64,000 bases of DNA from Mailhella massiliensis (GCF_900155525.1 NZ_LT706942.1:112553-176552); one strand, 5' to 3'. Counted from the stretch's first letter, positions 28,739 to 38,216 are shown. Made by a program: numbers and translations. The notes: generated from the letters alone by a model not told the origin.

Positions 28739-29917
28739 TTATTCGGCGAGTTCGAAGGGTTCCCCGCCTTCACGCTTCATTTCAAGCGCGATCTTCCACA
28801 GCAGGGTGACGACCAGCGCACCCACGGCGAAGATGCCGAGACCGATGGAGATTTCCCAGAAGGTGGGAGTATAGACTTCATAGGTTTCGTAGGGAGTGGG
28901 AGAGAAACCGCCGATGAGAAGGCCGAGGCCCTTGTCGATCCAGGAGGCGATGATGAGCATGACCAGCGCCCAGGGCAGGATCTTCATGTTGTTGCGGAAC
29001 TTGGGAATGGCCAGGAGGAAGATGCTGGCGAAGGCCAGCACCACGGCGAACCACATCCAGCCGTTCAGCCACACATTGAGGCCTTCATGTCCGTTGAAGA
29101 TGAACACGATGGGGTGGGCATGGCCGGGAACGCCGCTGTAGAAGGCGGTGAACAGTTCCAGCACGTAGAAGAACATGTTCAGGCCCATGGCGTAGGCGAT
29201 GGTGATGGAGAGGGACTTCACCACGGACTTGCCGGGATCGAAACCGCTGAGGCGCTTCAGCAGAAGCAGGGCCAGCAGCAGGATGGAAGGACCGGCACAG
29301 AAGGCGGAAGCCAGGAAGCGGGCGGCCATGATGGCGGAGAGCCAGTAATGGCGGCCGGGCAGACCGGCGTACAGGAAGGCCGTGACGGTGTGGATGGAGA
29401 AGGCCCAGAAGATGGACACGACCACGAGCACCTTCACCCAGCGGGGTACGGGCACATGGCGGCTTTCATGTTCCAGCGACGTCCAGCCGATGACCGCGTT
29501 CAGCAGGAGGTAGCCGCAGAGCACGGTGGCGTCCCAGAACATGACGGAGTTCGGCGTGGGGTGCAGGATGATGTTCAGCACGCGCTGAGGCTGGCCCATA
29601 TCCACCACGATGAAGAGCATGCACATGATGACCGCGCCGATGGCGAGAAATTCCGCAAAGACGATGACGCGGTGATACGGATGATAGTGGTGGAAGGTGG
29701 CGGGCAGCACCAGCATCACGGCCGCGGCGGCAACGCCCACCAGATAGGTGAACTGGGCGATGTAGAAGCCCCAGGACGTGTTGCGGGTAAGACCGGTCAT
29801 CTGGAGACCGTAGATGAGCTGGAACACATAGACGATGAAGGCATAGCCTATGATGGCCAGCAGAAAGAGCAGCCAGATGTAGTACTTGGGAGAACCCTTG
29901 AGAACTTTTTCAACCAT
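28739..29917 (-). CDS. dsrP: DsrP, NrfD-type membrane subunit of the Dsr complex
   Basis: An integral membrane protein exchanging electrons with the quinone pool within DsrMKJOP. The 392-residue product has about ten hydrophobic segments, the NrfD/PsrC pattern, with no heme or iron-sulfur motif. HPTPNSVMFWDATVLCGYLL and MNMFFYVLELFT are characteristic stretches. The start has AGGAGGGA upstream and lies nine bases past dsrO. It is last in the operon and followed by a strong terminator. DsrMKJOP delivers electrons toward DsrC-bound sulfur in sulfate reducers. Confidence 0.94.
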   Translation of the reverse strand: MVEKVLKGSPKYYIWLLFLLAIIGYAFIVYVFQLIYGLQMTGLTRNTSWGFYIAQFTYLVGVAAAAVMLVLPATFHHYHPYHRVIVFAEFLAIGAVIMCMLFIVVDMGQPQRVLNIILHPTPNSVMFWDATVLCGYLLLNAVIGWTSLEHESRHVPVPRWVKVLVVVSIFWAFSIHTVTAFLYAGLPGRHYWLSAIMAARFLASAFCAGPSILLLALLLLKRLSGFDPGKSVVKSLSITIAYAMGLNMFFYVLELFTAFYSGVPGHAHPIVFIFNGHEGLNVWLNGWMWFAVVLAFASIFLLAIPKFRNNMKILPWALVMLIIASWIDKGLGLLIGGFSPTPYETYEVYTPTFWEISIGLGIFAVGALVVTLLWKIALEMKREGGEPFELAE

Positions 29918-29926
29918 GGTTCCCTC

Positions 29927-30685
29927 CTAGATGATGTAGTAGACGCCGGGATCGGTGCCCAGTTCGGGCCTGCGGCGAATGCTGAAGTTCTTGGAAAGGA
30001 CACGGCGGACGATGGAGTTCGGGTCGTTGAGATCGCCGAACATGATGGCCCCGTTGGAGGCCTCCACGCAGGCGGGCATGAGGCCCTTTTCCAGGCGTTC
30101 GGCACAGAAGGTGCACTTTTCCACCACGCCGCGCATACGGGTGGGGTAGGCGGGGTTCAGGTCCTTGATGAAGGGGCGCGGATCCTGGAAGTTGAAGCTT
30201 CTGGAGCCGTAGGGGCAGGCGGCCATGCAGAAACGGCAGCCCACGCAGCGGTGATAGTCGATGGCGACCAGGCCGCCTTCCGTCTTGTAGGTGGCGCCGG
30301 CGGGGCAGACGCGCACGCAGGAAGGATTGGTGCAGTGGTTGCACAGCAGGAAGAAGCGGCGGTTTTCGATGTTTTCAGGAAGCATCGGGTCGGGGTCGTT
30401 GGCGAAGGCGTGTTCGAACGTGTCGTCCCAGAGCCACTTGATTTCGCGGGGAGCGGGGATGTCGGGCACGTTGTGCACCTTGTGGCAGGCTTCCACGATG
30501 GGGCGCATGTCTTCGGGCGTCTGGATGCGGCGGGTATCGATGACCATGGCCCAGCGATGGGCCTTCAGGCCTTCGGGATAGGCTTCATAGGAGGCCTCGG
30601 CCGCTTCCGCGCGGGCCGCTCCTGCGGCCAGGGCGAAGGTGGACAGGCCTGCGACCTTGAGAAAATAACGTCTACTCGAATTCAT
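29927..30685 (-). CDS. dsrO: DsrO, periplasmic iron-sulfur subunit
   Basis: A periplasmic ferredoxin-like subunit expected to shuttle electrons between the cytochrome DsrJ and the membrane subunit DsrP. A Tat signal (SRRYFLKVAG) starts the 252-residue protein. Cysteine groups follow as in the NrfC/DmsB family: CNHCTNPSCVRVCP, CVGCRFCMAACP and CTFCAERL with a later C. The start overlaps the end of dsrJ by 14 bases. Confidence 0.95.
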   Translation of the reverse strand: MNSSRRYFLKVAGLSTFALAAGAARAEAAEASYEAYPEGLKAHRWAMVIDTRRIQTPEDMRPIVEACHKVHNVPDIPAPREIKWLWDDTFEHAFANDPDPMLPENIENRRFFLLCNHCTNPSCVRVCPAGATYKTEGGLVAIDYHRCVGCRFCMAACPYGSRSFNFQDPRPFIKDLNPAYPTRMRGVVEKCTFCAERLEKGLMPACVEASNGAIMFGDLNDPNSIVRRVLSKNFSIRRRPELGTDPGVYYII

Positions 30686-31088
30686 GATTGTTCCCCTGGG
30701 GGATGACGTGGCAGTCCCAGCAGTACGGGTTCACGCTGTTGGCGTTGTGGCACTTGTCGCAGAAGTCGGCCTTGTTGCTGTGGCAGGCCATGCAGGTGTT
30801 CTGCAGACTGGTTTCCCATTTCTTGCCGTCGGAAGCGACGTAGATGCGCTTTCCTTCACGCAGGGCCTGATCGCGCCATTCAATGAGAAGTTCCATGTGG
30901 TTGGCGGCCATCCATTCCCTGGGCTCGATGCACTCGGTGCGCTCTTCGCCGAAGAAGGTGACGGGTTCCGTGGGGAGCACCACTTTGACCTCTTCATGGC
31001 TGGAAGAAAGCATATTGATCCAGAAGGGCGCGGTGAACAGCCCGGCAAAGACAATGATGCCGGGGATGACGAATTTTGCGTTATACAT
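30672..31088 (-). CDS. dsrJ: DsrJ, triheme cytochrome c
   Basis: A membrane-anchored periplasmic cytochrome of 138 residues. One N-terminal hydrophobic helix (about 7-26) is an uncleaved anchor or signal. Three heme motifs are present: CMACH (99-103), CDKCH (110-114) and CWDCH (123-127). Cys53, in TECIEPREWM, corresponds to the cysteine reported as an unusual heme ligand in other DsrJ proteins. The start codon abuts the dsrK stop (TAAATG), so the two are coupled. Confidence 0.95.
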   Translation of the reverse strand: MYNAKFVIPGIIVFAGLFTAPFWINMLSSSHEEVKVVLPTEPVTFFGEERTECIEPREWMAANHMELLIEWRDQALREGKRIYVASDGKKWETSLQNTCMACHSNKADFCDKCHNANSVNPYCWDCHVIPQGNNHEFE

Positions 31089-32723
31089 TTATGCTTCCTC
31101 CGAGGCGGCGGGATCTTCATCGGGGAAGGGCAGATCTTCCTGACGCAGATCCATGGTGCGGGGAATTTCGCCCTTCATCACCAGAGCGTTGGCCACGAGT
31201 TCATGCAGGCCGCTGACCGTGACGCCGGGAACCCAGTAATCGACGAGCGGAGGCAGGGCGGCGCGGTCGAGGGCGCACACGCAGCCCATCCAGTTCACGC
31301 CCTTGGTGTCGTGCACATAGCGCAGGGCGTTGGCGCGGGGGAAGCCGCCGCGCAGGCGCTGATCCATGATTTCCTCGGCGTTCAGGCCGGAACCGGAACC
31401 GCAGCAGAAGGTTTCCTCGCGGATGGTGTGCTCGGGCATTTCCACGAAGTTGTTGCAGACATGCCGGAGAATGTAGCGGGGTTCTTCCAGAAGACCCATG
31501 GCGCGGGCAGGGTTGCAGGAGTCGTGCCAGGTGGTGATGATGTGGTTGTTGCGCTCGGGGCGCAGGTTGAGCTTGTTGTGCTTGATGAGGTCGGCCGTGA
31601 ATTCGGCGATGTGCACCATCTTGGTGGCGGCGGCATTCTTGAACACCGTGCCGGTGATGGGGGAAACGGGCGTTTCCATCTTGGGCGGAGTGGGGCCGTT
31701 GTAGGTGGCCATGTACTGGTTCACCACGCGCCACATGTGGCCGCATTCGCCGCCGAGAATCCACTTGCTGCCCAGGCGTTCGGCTTCGGCGTACATCTTC
31801 GCGTTGAGGCGCTTGGCCACGTCGAAGGACACGAAGGAACCGAAGTTGCCGCCTTCGGAAGCGTAGGTGGACAGGGTGTAGTCCAGGCCGATTTCATGGA
31901 ACAGCATGAGGTAGCCCATGAAGGTGTAGATGCCCGGATCGGCGAAATAGTCGCCGGAAGGAGTGATGAAGATGACTTCATGACCCTTTTCGTTCCACGG
32001 CGGATCGACGCGGATGCCGGTGATGGTCTCGATGTCGTCGCAGAGGAATTCCACGATTTCACGCATGGAATGGGGCTGGACGCCGAGGTGGTTGCCGGTA
32101 CGGTTGCAGTCGTTGACCGAGTTCATGATCCAGTGGATGCCGAGACCGAGGTCGAGCAGCATCTGGCGCACGATGACCGTGATTTCCGCAGTGTCGATGC
32201 CGTAGGGGCAGAACAGGGAGCATCGGCGGCATTCCGTGCACTGGTAGAAGTAGATGAACCACTCCTTGATGACGTCCTTGTCGAGCTTGCGCGCACCGGC
32301 GTATTTGCCGAGCAGACGGCCGGCGGTGGTGAAGTCCTTGCGGTACACGGAACGCAGAAGTTCGGCGCGCAGCACGGGCATGTTCTTGGGATCGTTGGTG
32401 CCGATGAAGAAGTGGCACTTGTCCGCGCAGGCGCCGCAGCGCACGCAGCAGTCCATGAACACCTTGAGGGAACGGTGCTTGTTCAGGGCGTCCTGCAGGG
32501 AATTGTGGAGGATTTCCTCCCAGTTCTCGGGCAGTTCCCAGTCTTCGCTGTCGGGAGCCCAGTCATGGGCGTTCTCGAAGCCGAGCCCCTTCAGTATTTC
32601 CGTCTTGGCGGGATAGCAGAAGCTGCCGGGATGGAAATCCGGCTTGGTGTCCATCCATCCCTCTTTGGGGAAGGAAGCAGGCGTTGCCGCCAGCAATTCT
32701 TCGGGTGTGGGCATTTTTGCCAT
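31089..32723 (-). CDS. dsrK: DsrK, HdrD-like catalytic iron-sulfur subunit
   Basis: The cytoplasmic subunit thought to reduce the DsrC trisulfide or disulfide. The 544-residue product has two [4Fe-4S] motifs (CCVRCGACADKCH and CTECRRCSLFCPYG). A C-terminal CCG-type region (WHDSCNPAR, ETFCCGSGSGLNAEE) is the signature for a noncubane cluster as in heterodisulfide reductase. The start at 32723 follows dsrM by 13 bases, with a modest ribosome site (GGAG). Confidence 0.95.
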   Translation of the reverse strand: MAKMPTPEELLAATPASFPKEGWMDTKPDFHPGSFCYPAKTEILKGLGFENAHDWAPDSEDWELPENWEEILHNSLQDALNKHRSLKVFMDCCVRCGACADKCHFFIGTNDPKNMPVLRAELLRSVYRKDFTTAGRLLGKYAGARKLDKDVIKEWFIYFYQCTECRRCSLFCPYGIDTAEITVIVRQMLLDLGLGIHWIMNSVNDCNRTGNHLGVQPHSMREIVEFLCDDIETITGIRVDPPWNEKGHEVIFITPSGDYFADPGIYTFMGYLMLFHEIGLDYTLSTYASEGGNFGSFVSFDVAKRLNAKMYAEAERLGSKWILGGECGHMWRVVNQYMATYNGPTPPKMETPVSPITGTVFKNAAATKMVHIAEFTADLIKHNKLNLRPERNNHIITTWHDSCNPARAMGLLEEPRYILRHVCNNFVEMPEHTIREETFCCGSGSGLNAEEIMDQRLRGGFPRANALRYVHDTKGVNWMGCVCALDRAALPPLVDYWVPGVTVSGLHELVANALVMKGEIPRTMDLRQEDLPFPDEDPAASEEA

Positions 32724-32736
32724 GACCAGTAACTCC

Positions 32737-33750
32737 TTAGGCTTCCGTCTTGGGTTCAGGCTGCTTTTCTACAGGGATGCCGGCCTCAACCATGGCTTCA
32801 CGGAAATCATCTTCATATTCTTCGTAAGTGTGGTAATGCTTGGGCGGATTCCAGGGGTTCACATGCCGTTCTTCGCGGGTGTTGCACTTCATGTTGCGGG
32901 TGGGGCTCATGAAGACGCCGCCCATGTGCATCAGCTTGGAGAAGGGGAAGTAGATGAGAAGCGCGCTCACCAGCGTGACATGGATGAAGAAGATGGAACC
33001 GAGACCGGAGGGATCGACGGGCTGCAGCGTGGCGAGGCCCATGATCACTTCCTTGGCCTGGTTGATGTCCACCTTGGAGATGTAGCGCATGCAGATGCCG
33101 GAACCGGCGATGGCGATGAGCAGAAACAGCGCGAAGTAGTCGGCGGGCAGGGAGATGTAGCGGAGCTTCTCCGTGCACACGCGGCGCAGCAGCAGGAAGG
33201 CGAGGCCGGCGAGAATGAAGGCGTCGGTCAGGTAGAAGCGGGGAGCGCCCACCTGGAACACGCCGTCCACGAATTCGATGACGGCGATGCACACCGGCAC
33301 CGGATCAAGGAAGAAGCGGGCGTGGCGGATGATGATCACCAGCATGCTGTAATGGAACAGCAGGGCGAACACCCACAGCCACTTGTTGGAAAAATAGGTG
33401 ACGCGAGGCGCGCCGTCGATGGTGGTGCGTTCCGCTCTCGTGTTGCGGAACAGGGACCGGAAGGCGAACACCTCAAGGATCATGCGGCCGACGACGGCGG
33501 GCGTGGTCCAGGGGCACTCCAGGCGGTTGGGCTTGATCCAGTCCAGGGAGCGCTGCTGGCCCGCCACCGTGGGAATGGCGAACGGGACAGGCGATTTGGC
33601 CCAGCGGATGATTTTCCAGATGAAGCCGATGATGAACACAGCACCCGCTGTCAGCGGTAAGATCACGCCGAGCAGATACTGCAGGCCAAGTGCTGACCCC
33701 GCCCATCCTATGAACAGGATAAGCAGAGTTGCCGCAAATGCGATGGTCAT
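32737..33750 (-). CDS. dsrM: DsrM, cytochrome b membrane subunit
   Basis: A NarI/HdrE-like heme b subunit that takes electrons from menaquinol for DsrK. The 337-residue product has about six hydrophobic segments, several with histidines suited to heme binding (FALLFHYSMLV, FFIHVTLVSALL). The C-terminal cytoplasmic tail ends in an acidic stretch. Its start overlaps the preceding RsbRD_N-type gene by four bases. Confidence 0.94.
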   Translation of the reverse strand: MTIAFAATLLILFIGWAGSALGLQYLLGVILPLTAGAVFIIGFIWKIIRWAKSPVPFAIPTVAGQQRSLDWIKPNRLECPWTTPAVVGRMILEVFAFRSLFRNTRAERTTIDGAPRVTYFSNKWLWVFALLFHYSMLVIIIRHARFFLDPVPVCIAVIEFVDGVFQVGAPRFYLTDAFILAGLAFLLLRRVCTEKLRYISLPADYFALFLLIAIAGSGICMRYISKVDINQAKEVIMGLATLQPVDPSGLGSIFFIHVTLVSALLIYFPFSKLMHMGGVFMSPTRNMKCNTREERHVNPWNPPKHYHTYEEYEDDFREAMVEAGIPVEKQPEPKTEA

Positions 33751-34313
33751 TCCTCTACCCCTCGATTTTCAGTTTCAGAAGCAGGTTCCGCCTGCTCCCT
33801 CCGAAGCTTGGCCAGCCGTATCACCTGCGACTGGCTTCGCTTTACTTCCTCCACTCTGATCCTGAACACGCGCTCCCGCGCATCCGAATACATGTCGAGC
33901 GCCATGAGCCCCAGGGTGTCTATTCTGGACTCCATGGCGAGGTACTCCGTGAGTGCCCCGGCGTCGGCATGTTCCGTCTTCAGGCATTCGGGCAGCACTT
34001 CGGCGCGCAGCAGTTCTTTGAGCAGGTACAGCGTCCCCACGGCTTTGGATGGGGGCATGTCCTGCACGGCGCGTATCCAGATAAGATCGTGAAGGGCTCC
34101 CTTCACGGTTTCAGGGTCGGCGTCCATGCCGATGACGGCGTCGAAAAGCACGCCCGCAGCGATGCGCGTCGTTTCCCCCACGGGGTTGGCGAAGCGGTCG
34201 CGGCTGGTTCGCATGAAACCCTTGCTGTCGAGAGGATAGCTGGCAAAGAACCGGTTTACCCAGCGGTCTACCAGCACATCTCTCCGGCTGCTGCACAGTT
34301 CTGTGATGTCCAT
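33747..34313 (-). CDS. RsbRD_N-domain protein at the head of the dsr operon
   Basis: A 188-residue soluble helical protein without cofactor motifs. The layout (helix with an early DVLVDRWV, then ANPVGETTRIAAGVLFDAVI, then a KELLRAEVLP stretch) resembles the RsbRD N-terminal domain family, a non-heme globin-like sensor fold. I recall proteins of this type beside dsrMKJOP in Desulfovibrio. The four-base overlap with dsrM shows it is the first gene of the operon. It may sense a ligand or aid assembly, but its function is not established. The start at 34313 has AAGG upstream. Confidence 0.75.
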   Translation of the reverse strand: MDITELCSSRRDVLVDRWVNRFFASYPLDSKGFMRTSRDRFANPVGETTRIAAGVLFDAVIGMDADPETVKGALHDLIWIRAVQDMPPSKAVGTLYLLKELLRAEVLPECLKTEHADAGALTEYLAMESRIDTLGLMALDMYSDARERVFRIRVEEVKRSQSQVIRLAKLRREQAEPASETENRGVEE

Positions 34314-34404
34314 GTATGCCTTGCGTGAGTAATGGTGAAAAGGACCGGCCCAAAGATGGCCGATAATTTGGCCGAGGTTAGCTTAACTTTTGCGCGTAGA
34401 CAAG

Positions 34405-34420
34405 TCGGCATTATTGCCGA
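34405..34420. promoter_or_regulatory. Palindrome upstream of the dsr operon
   Basis: TCGGCA-TTAT-TGCCGA is a perfect 6-4-6 palindrome about 92 bases before the first dsr-operon gene. A direct repeat GGCCGA-TAATTT-GGCCGA lies closer to the gene (about 34361-34378). Either could be a regulator site. No named operator consensus matches. Confidence 0.4.
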
Positions 34421-34478
34421 TTGCCGCGTTTTCTCCTGCTATGTCGCATGATTGAAAAAATTTGGAAGATTGTGAAGG

Positions 34479-35510
34479 TCAGGGCAGCATGCCGCTTGTG
34501 TCGATGAGGCCGCCCGGAGAACCTTCGGATGCGTCGTTTTCGCAGGGGGAATCGGCCGTGCCGTCGCAGAATCCGGCCACGCCGATTTCAGGAAGAAAAG
34601 CGGGGGAGGAGCGTTCAGGCTCCGGAGCGGCGGGGCTGCTTGAGGAAGCGCGGGGTTCTGTCAGGAAGGAGGGCAGACCCTGAAATTCCAGAAAGGGCAG
34701 GCGGTTGCTTCCCGCGCCGAGCACATGGGCGTGGTTGCGCCACAGCCGCAGCTGCAGAAGCAGCATGTCCGGCCGGAGCAGGCCGAAGCGGAGGGACTTG
34801 TCCTCTTCGAAGGCAGGCTCTGCGGGTACGGCCTTCTGCGCTTCTTCCACGGCCTTCATGAGGGGCAGGCCTTTTTCCAGCTGTTCCTGCATGGCGGAAA
34901 TGACCCAGATGTCGCGCGTATCTTCGGGTACGGGATACCAGGCCGTATCCTTCATTTCTTCCGCCTGGGAAAGGAGCGTACGGCATGCGCTGCAGCTCGG
35001 GGAGAAGTAGATATGAACGGAAGTGTCCTCCCGTGCAGGCATGGGTGACCAGGGCCCGGCGAGGTCGCGCAGGACGCCGCCCGCGTTCACGATGAGCAGA
35101 ATAAGCCAGGCGGCGATCAGCGCAGAGCGTTCTCTTTTGGGGGGCAGAGCCTCGTTTCGGAAAGCAAGGAAGGAAAGGGCGATGGCGGAACCGACGATGA
35201 GGCAGTTCACGCACGGCGCGGTGAAGATCATGACGCAGAGCAGAACGGTATCGACGGCAAGGGCCAGAGAGGCGCAGAGAAAGGCCTCCCTTGTACGGCG
35301 CAGCAGGGAAAGGATGAGCAGAACCGCAAAAAGAAAGGCCCCTGCCTGCCAGAGGGATATGCCTGCCAGCCGGAAATCCTGAAAGAGCGTGCATCCGTCG
35401 GTAAGGCAGAGGGCTTCGCCTCCGGTGAAGAAGACCCAGAGGCAGAAGAGAAGGCCCGCAAGAGAGACTGCGGCCGCAACGAGAGGGAAGGGACGAGTGC
35501 TTTTGAGCAT
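34479..35510 (-). CDS. VKOR-like membrane protein with a thioredoxin-like extension
   Basis: Predicted to reoxidise a DsbA-type partner and so make disulfides in the periplasm. Five hydrophobic segments lie in the first 150 residues. Two loop cysteines (C35, C40) and the quinone-site pair CVNC (C100, C103) match the vitamin K epoxide reductase family. After the membrane part, residues 165-200 read HIYFSPSCSAC (C173, C176), a thioredoxin-like CxxC. The last 90 or so residues are Ser/Pro/Glu-rich and unrecognised. The start at 35510 has GGAG. It may combine the DsbB and DsbA roles in one chain, which is inference. Confidence 0.8.
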   Translation of the reverse strand: MLKSTRPFPLVAAAVSLAGLLFCLWVFFTGGEALCLTDGCTLFQDFRLAGISLWQAGAFLFAVLLILSLLRRTREAFLCASLALAVDTVLLCVMIFTAPCVNCLIVGSAIALSFLAFRNEALPPKRERSALIAAWLILLIVNAGGVLRDLAGPWSPMPAREDTSVHIYFSPSCSACRTLLSQAEEMKDTAWYPVPEDTRDIWVISAMQEQLEKGLPLMKAVEEAQKAVPAEPAFEEDKSLRFGLLRPDMLLLQLRLWRNHAHVLGAGSNRLPFLEFQGLPSFLTEPRASSSSPAAPEPERSSPAFLPEIGVAGFCDGTADSPCENDASEGSPGGLIDTSGMLP

Positions 35511-35790
35511 GGCGGCTCCGTAATGATCGTTTCTTCGGAAGTAGCGTAGTCGCCCTGCCGCGTAAAGCGTTTTTTGTTTGTGCCCGGGCGGCGGAACATG
35601 ATTTTCATTCCCTGTCGGAACGTGTTTTCTTTCCGTGGGAACACGGGAACTGCCGTGTATTTTCCGGGCAGGGCAGGGCGCGACGGGCTTTTGCGGAACT
35701 TCGGCAGAACGGGCGGCGCGGATGCGGCAGGGGGCTCTCTGGCCTGTCCTTTCCTTTTATGGTAAGGAGCGCGGGAACAAGGAGAACTCG

Positions 35791-36576
35791 ATGCAATATC
35801 CTTCCATAGATCCTGTGGCCCTCTCTCTCGGGCCGCTGCAGCTTCACTGGTACGGGCTCATGTATGTTTTCGCCTTTCTTGCCGGATGGCTTCTTGGGCG
35901 CTTCCGGGCGTCACGTTCCTGGAGTTCCTGGACGGCGACGCAGGTGGACGACTTCATCACCTGGGCCATGCTCGGCGTCATTCTCGGTGCGAGACTCGGC
36001 TATGTGGTGTTCTACGATTTTTCCGCATACATGGCGGACCCCATGGAAATCGTGCGCGTATGGAACGGCGGCATGTCCTTCCACGGAGGGCTGCTCGGCG
36101 TGGTTACGGCAAGCTGGCTGTGGGGCCGTAGAAACGGGAAGAATCTGGTGGAGATTCTCGATTTCGTGGCGCCCCTTGTGCCCACGGGGCTGTTTTTCGG
36201 GCGTATCGGCAACTTCATCAACGCCGAGCTGTGGGGCAAGGTGACGCAAAGCCCCCTCGGCATGGTGTTCCCCGGCGCCGGGCCTCTGCCGAGGCATCCT
36301 TCCCAGCTGTATGAGGCCGGTCTTGAAGGCATTCTGACCTTCATCATTCTGTGGGCCTATTCCTCGAAGCCCCGGCCGCACGGCGCGGTGGCGGGGCTTT
36401 TCGCCGTGCTCTATGCCGTAAGCCGCATCACCGTGGAATTCTTCCGCGTGCCCGACGCGCAGCTCGGCTATCTTTTCGGCGGCTGGGTGACCATGGGGCA
36501 GATACTCTGCCTGCCGCTCCTTGCGGCGGGGCTGTGGCTCCTGTTCCGTGCTCCCGGGAGGAATAAGGCCGCATGA
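35791..36576 (+). CDS. lgt: Prolipoprotein diacylglyceryl transferase
   Basis: The inner-membrane enzyme that moves diacylglycerol from phosphatidylglycerol to the lipobox cysteine, the first step of lipoprotein maturation. The 261-residue product has about seven hydrophobic segments. It carries the Lgt signature GRIGNFINAELWGKVT with the essential arginine, and the HGG histidine in NGGMSFHGGLLG. AAGGAG lies seven bases before the ATG at 35791; the frame upstream to 35635 is unsupported. It overlaps the next gene by four bases. Confidence 0.95.
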   Translation: MQYPSIDPVALSLGPLQLHWYGLMYVFAFLAGWLLGRFRASRSWSSWTATQVDDFITWAMLGVILGARLGYVVFYDFSAYMADPMEIVRVWNGGMSFHGGLLGVVTASWLWGRRNGKNLVEILDFVAPLVPTGLFFGRIGNFINAELWGKVTQSPLGMVFPGAGPLPRHPSQLYEAGLEGILTFIILWAYSSKPRPHGAVAGLFAVLYAVSRITVEFFRVPDAQLGYLFGGWVTMGQILCLPLLAAGLWLLFRAPGRNKAA

Positions 36577-37937
36577 GAACGCTTTTTCGAGACGGTCTTG
36601 CCGTCACCATGGATGCGGAACGCCGTGTGCTGCGCGCCGATATTCTGGTGGAGGACGACCGCATCGCATCCGTTGCACCCCATGAGGAAAGTTTCCGGCC
36701 GGAAGAAGGGGTGGAGGTTGTGGAACTTGGCGGCATGGCGGTGATTCCGGGCCTTGTGCAGGCGCACATGCATGTGACGCAGGCGTTTTTCCGTGGCCTT
36801 TGCGACGATCTCGCCCTCATGGACTGGCTGCGCGAGCGCACCTGGCCGCTGGAGGCGGCGCATACGGCAAGGAGCAACGCCGCCTCTGCACGCTTTGCCG
36901 CCATGGAGCTTATCCGGAGCGGAACGACCTCGCTCATCGACATGGGCACCACCCTGCACCAGGACGCCATTTTCGAGGTCATGGCCGAAACGGGCCTGCG
37001 CGGGCTTTTCGGCAAATGCATGATGGATGAAGGGGAGGGCGTGCCTTCAGGGATGAAGGAGGATGCCGGGGCCTGCCTGAAGGAGACGGAGCGGCTCATA
37101 CGCCGCTGGCACATGGCGGAAAACGGCCGCCTGCGCTATGCCGTGGCTCCGCGTTTCGTGCCTTCCTGTTCACAGCGCCTTCTTGCCTCCGCACGGGACA
37201 TGGCGCGGCAGAACGGCCTTCGTCTGCATACCCATGCTTCGGAGAATCTCGGAGAAATTGCGCTGGTGGAATCTGTGTGCCATGAGCGCAACGTGCTTTT
37301 CCTGCACCGCATGGGCTATACCGGCGAAGACGTGGTACTTGCCCACTGCATCTGGCTTGATGACGATGAAAAGCGCCTTCTTGCCGAAACGGGAACCCAT
37401 GTGGCCCACTGCCCCTCCTCCAACCTCAAGCTTGCCTCCGGCATCGCGCCCGTGGCGGAGCTTGCCGCTCTCGGTGTGAGCGTGGGCATAGGGCTCGACG
37501 GCGCGCACAATCATATGGACGGACTGGAGGAACTGCGCCGGGCCTCGATCCTTCAGAAGGCGCTTACCCATGATCCGAAGGCTCTTCCCGCCATGCAGGC
37601 GCTGGAAATGGCCACGCTGGGCGGCGCTGCGGCCATGGGCCGGGAGAAGGATCTCGGCAGCCTGGAACCGGGCAAAAAGGCCGACCTCGTGGTGCTTAAC
37701 ATGGACAAGCCCCATTCGCTTCCTTCCTTCGGCCGCGACATCGTGCAGCGCATAGCCTATCAGGCCACGCACGAAAACGTGGTGCACACCATGGTGGACG
37801 GAACCTTTCTCTACCGCGACGGCGTCTTTCTCACGCTGGATGAGGGAAGAACGCTGAAGGAAGCGGAAGAGGAGTGCGCGCTCCTCATGTACAGGGCCGG
37901 TCTGCCTCCGCTCGTCTCAGCTTCCGCGCGGTCGTGA
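36573..37937 (+). CDS. Amidohydrolase, 5'-deoxyadenosine/SAH deaminase type
   Basis: A cytosolic metal-dependent hydrolase of the MtaD/DadD/TrzA branch, which deaminates adenosine-type by-products such as S-adenosylhomocysteine, methylthioadenosine or 5'-deoxyadenosine. The metal motif HMH is in GLVQAHMHVTQ. Later metal and active-site residues appear in HTHASE, LAHC and GIGLDGAHNHMDGLEE. The product is 454 residues. The substrate cannot be fixed from sequence. Translation is coupled to lgt by an ATGA overlap; the two functions have no obvious link. Confidence 0.85.
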   Translation: MRTLFRDGLAVTMDAERRVLRADILVEDDRIASVAPHEESFRPEEGVEVVELGGMAVIPGLVQAHMHVTQAFFRGLCDDLALMDWLRERTWPLEAAHTARSNAASARFAAMELIRSGTTSLIDMGTTLHQDAIFEVMAETGLRGLFGKCMMDEGEGVPSGMKEDAGACLKETERLIRRWHMAENGRLRYAVAPRFVPSCSQRLLASARDMARQNGLRLHTHASENLGEIALVESVCHERNVLFLHRMGYTGEDVVLAHCIWLDDDEKRLLAETGTHVAHCPSSNLKLASGIAPVAELAALGVSVGIGLDGAHNHMDGLEELRRASILQKALTHDPKALPAMQALEMATLGGAAAMGREKDLGSLEPGKKADLVVLNMDKPHSLPSFGRDIVQRIAYQATHENVVHTMVDGTFLYRDGVFLTLDEGRTLKEAEEECALLMYRAGLPPLVSASARS

Positions 37938-38216
37938 AGGGAGAAAAGGCGAAGCCGTCTCCGCCCCCGCGGAGGGAGCGTTTTTCCCGTTGCCGCAAGG
38001 CAAGGAGTACGGCCGGAAGGGGCGGAAAAACGGGACATTCTTTCAAAACGCATTCCACGGCGGCTCTGGACTTGACGTCGGAAGTGTGTTCTACTGCATG
38101 TTGTTAAAAGGGATACTGCTGTCCTTTTTTTGTCAGACACTGAAAGGCTTTTTCTGTGCCGGGCAGAAAGCATCGTGAGTTTCGACCGGTTTGAGAAGTC
38201 TTCAAGGGGAGTCTCT

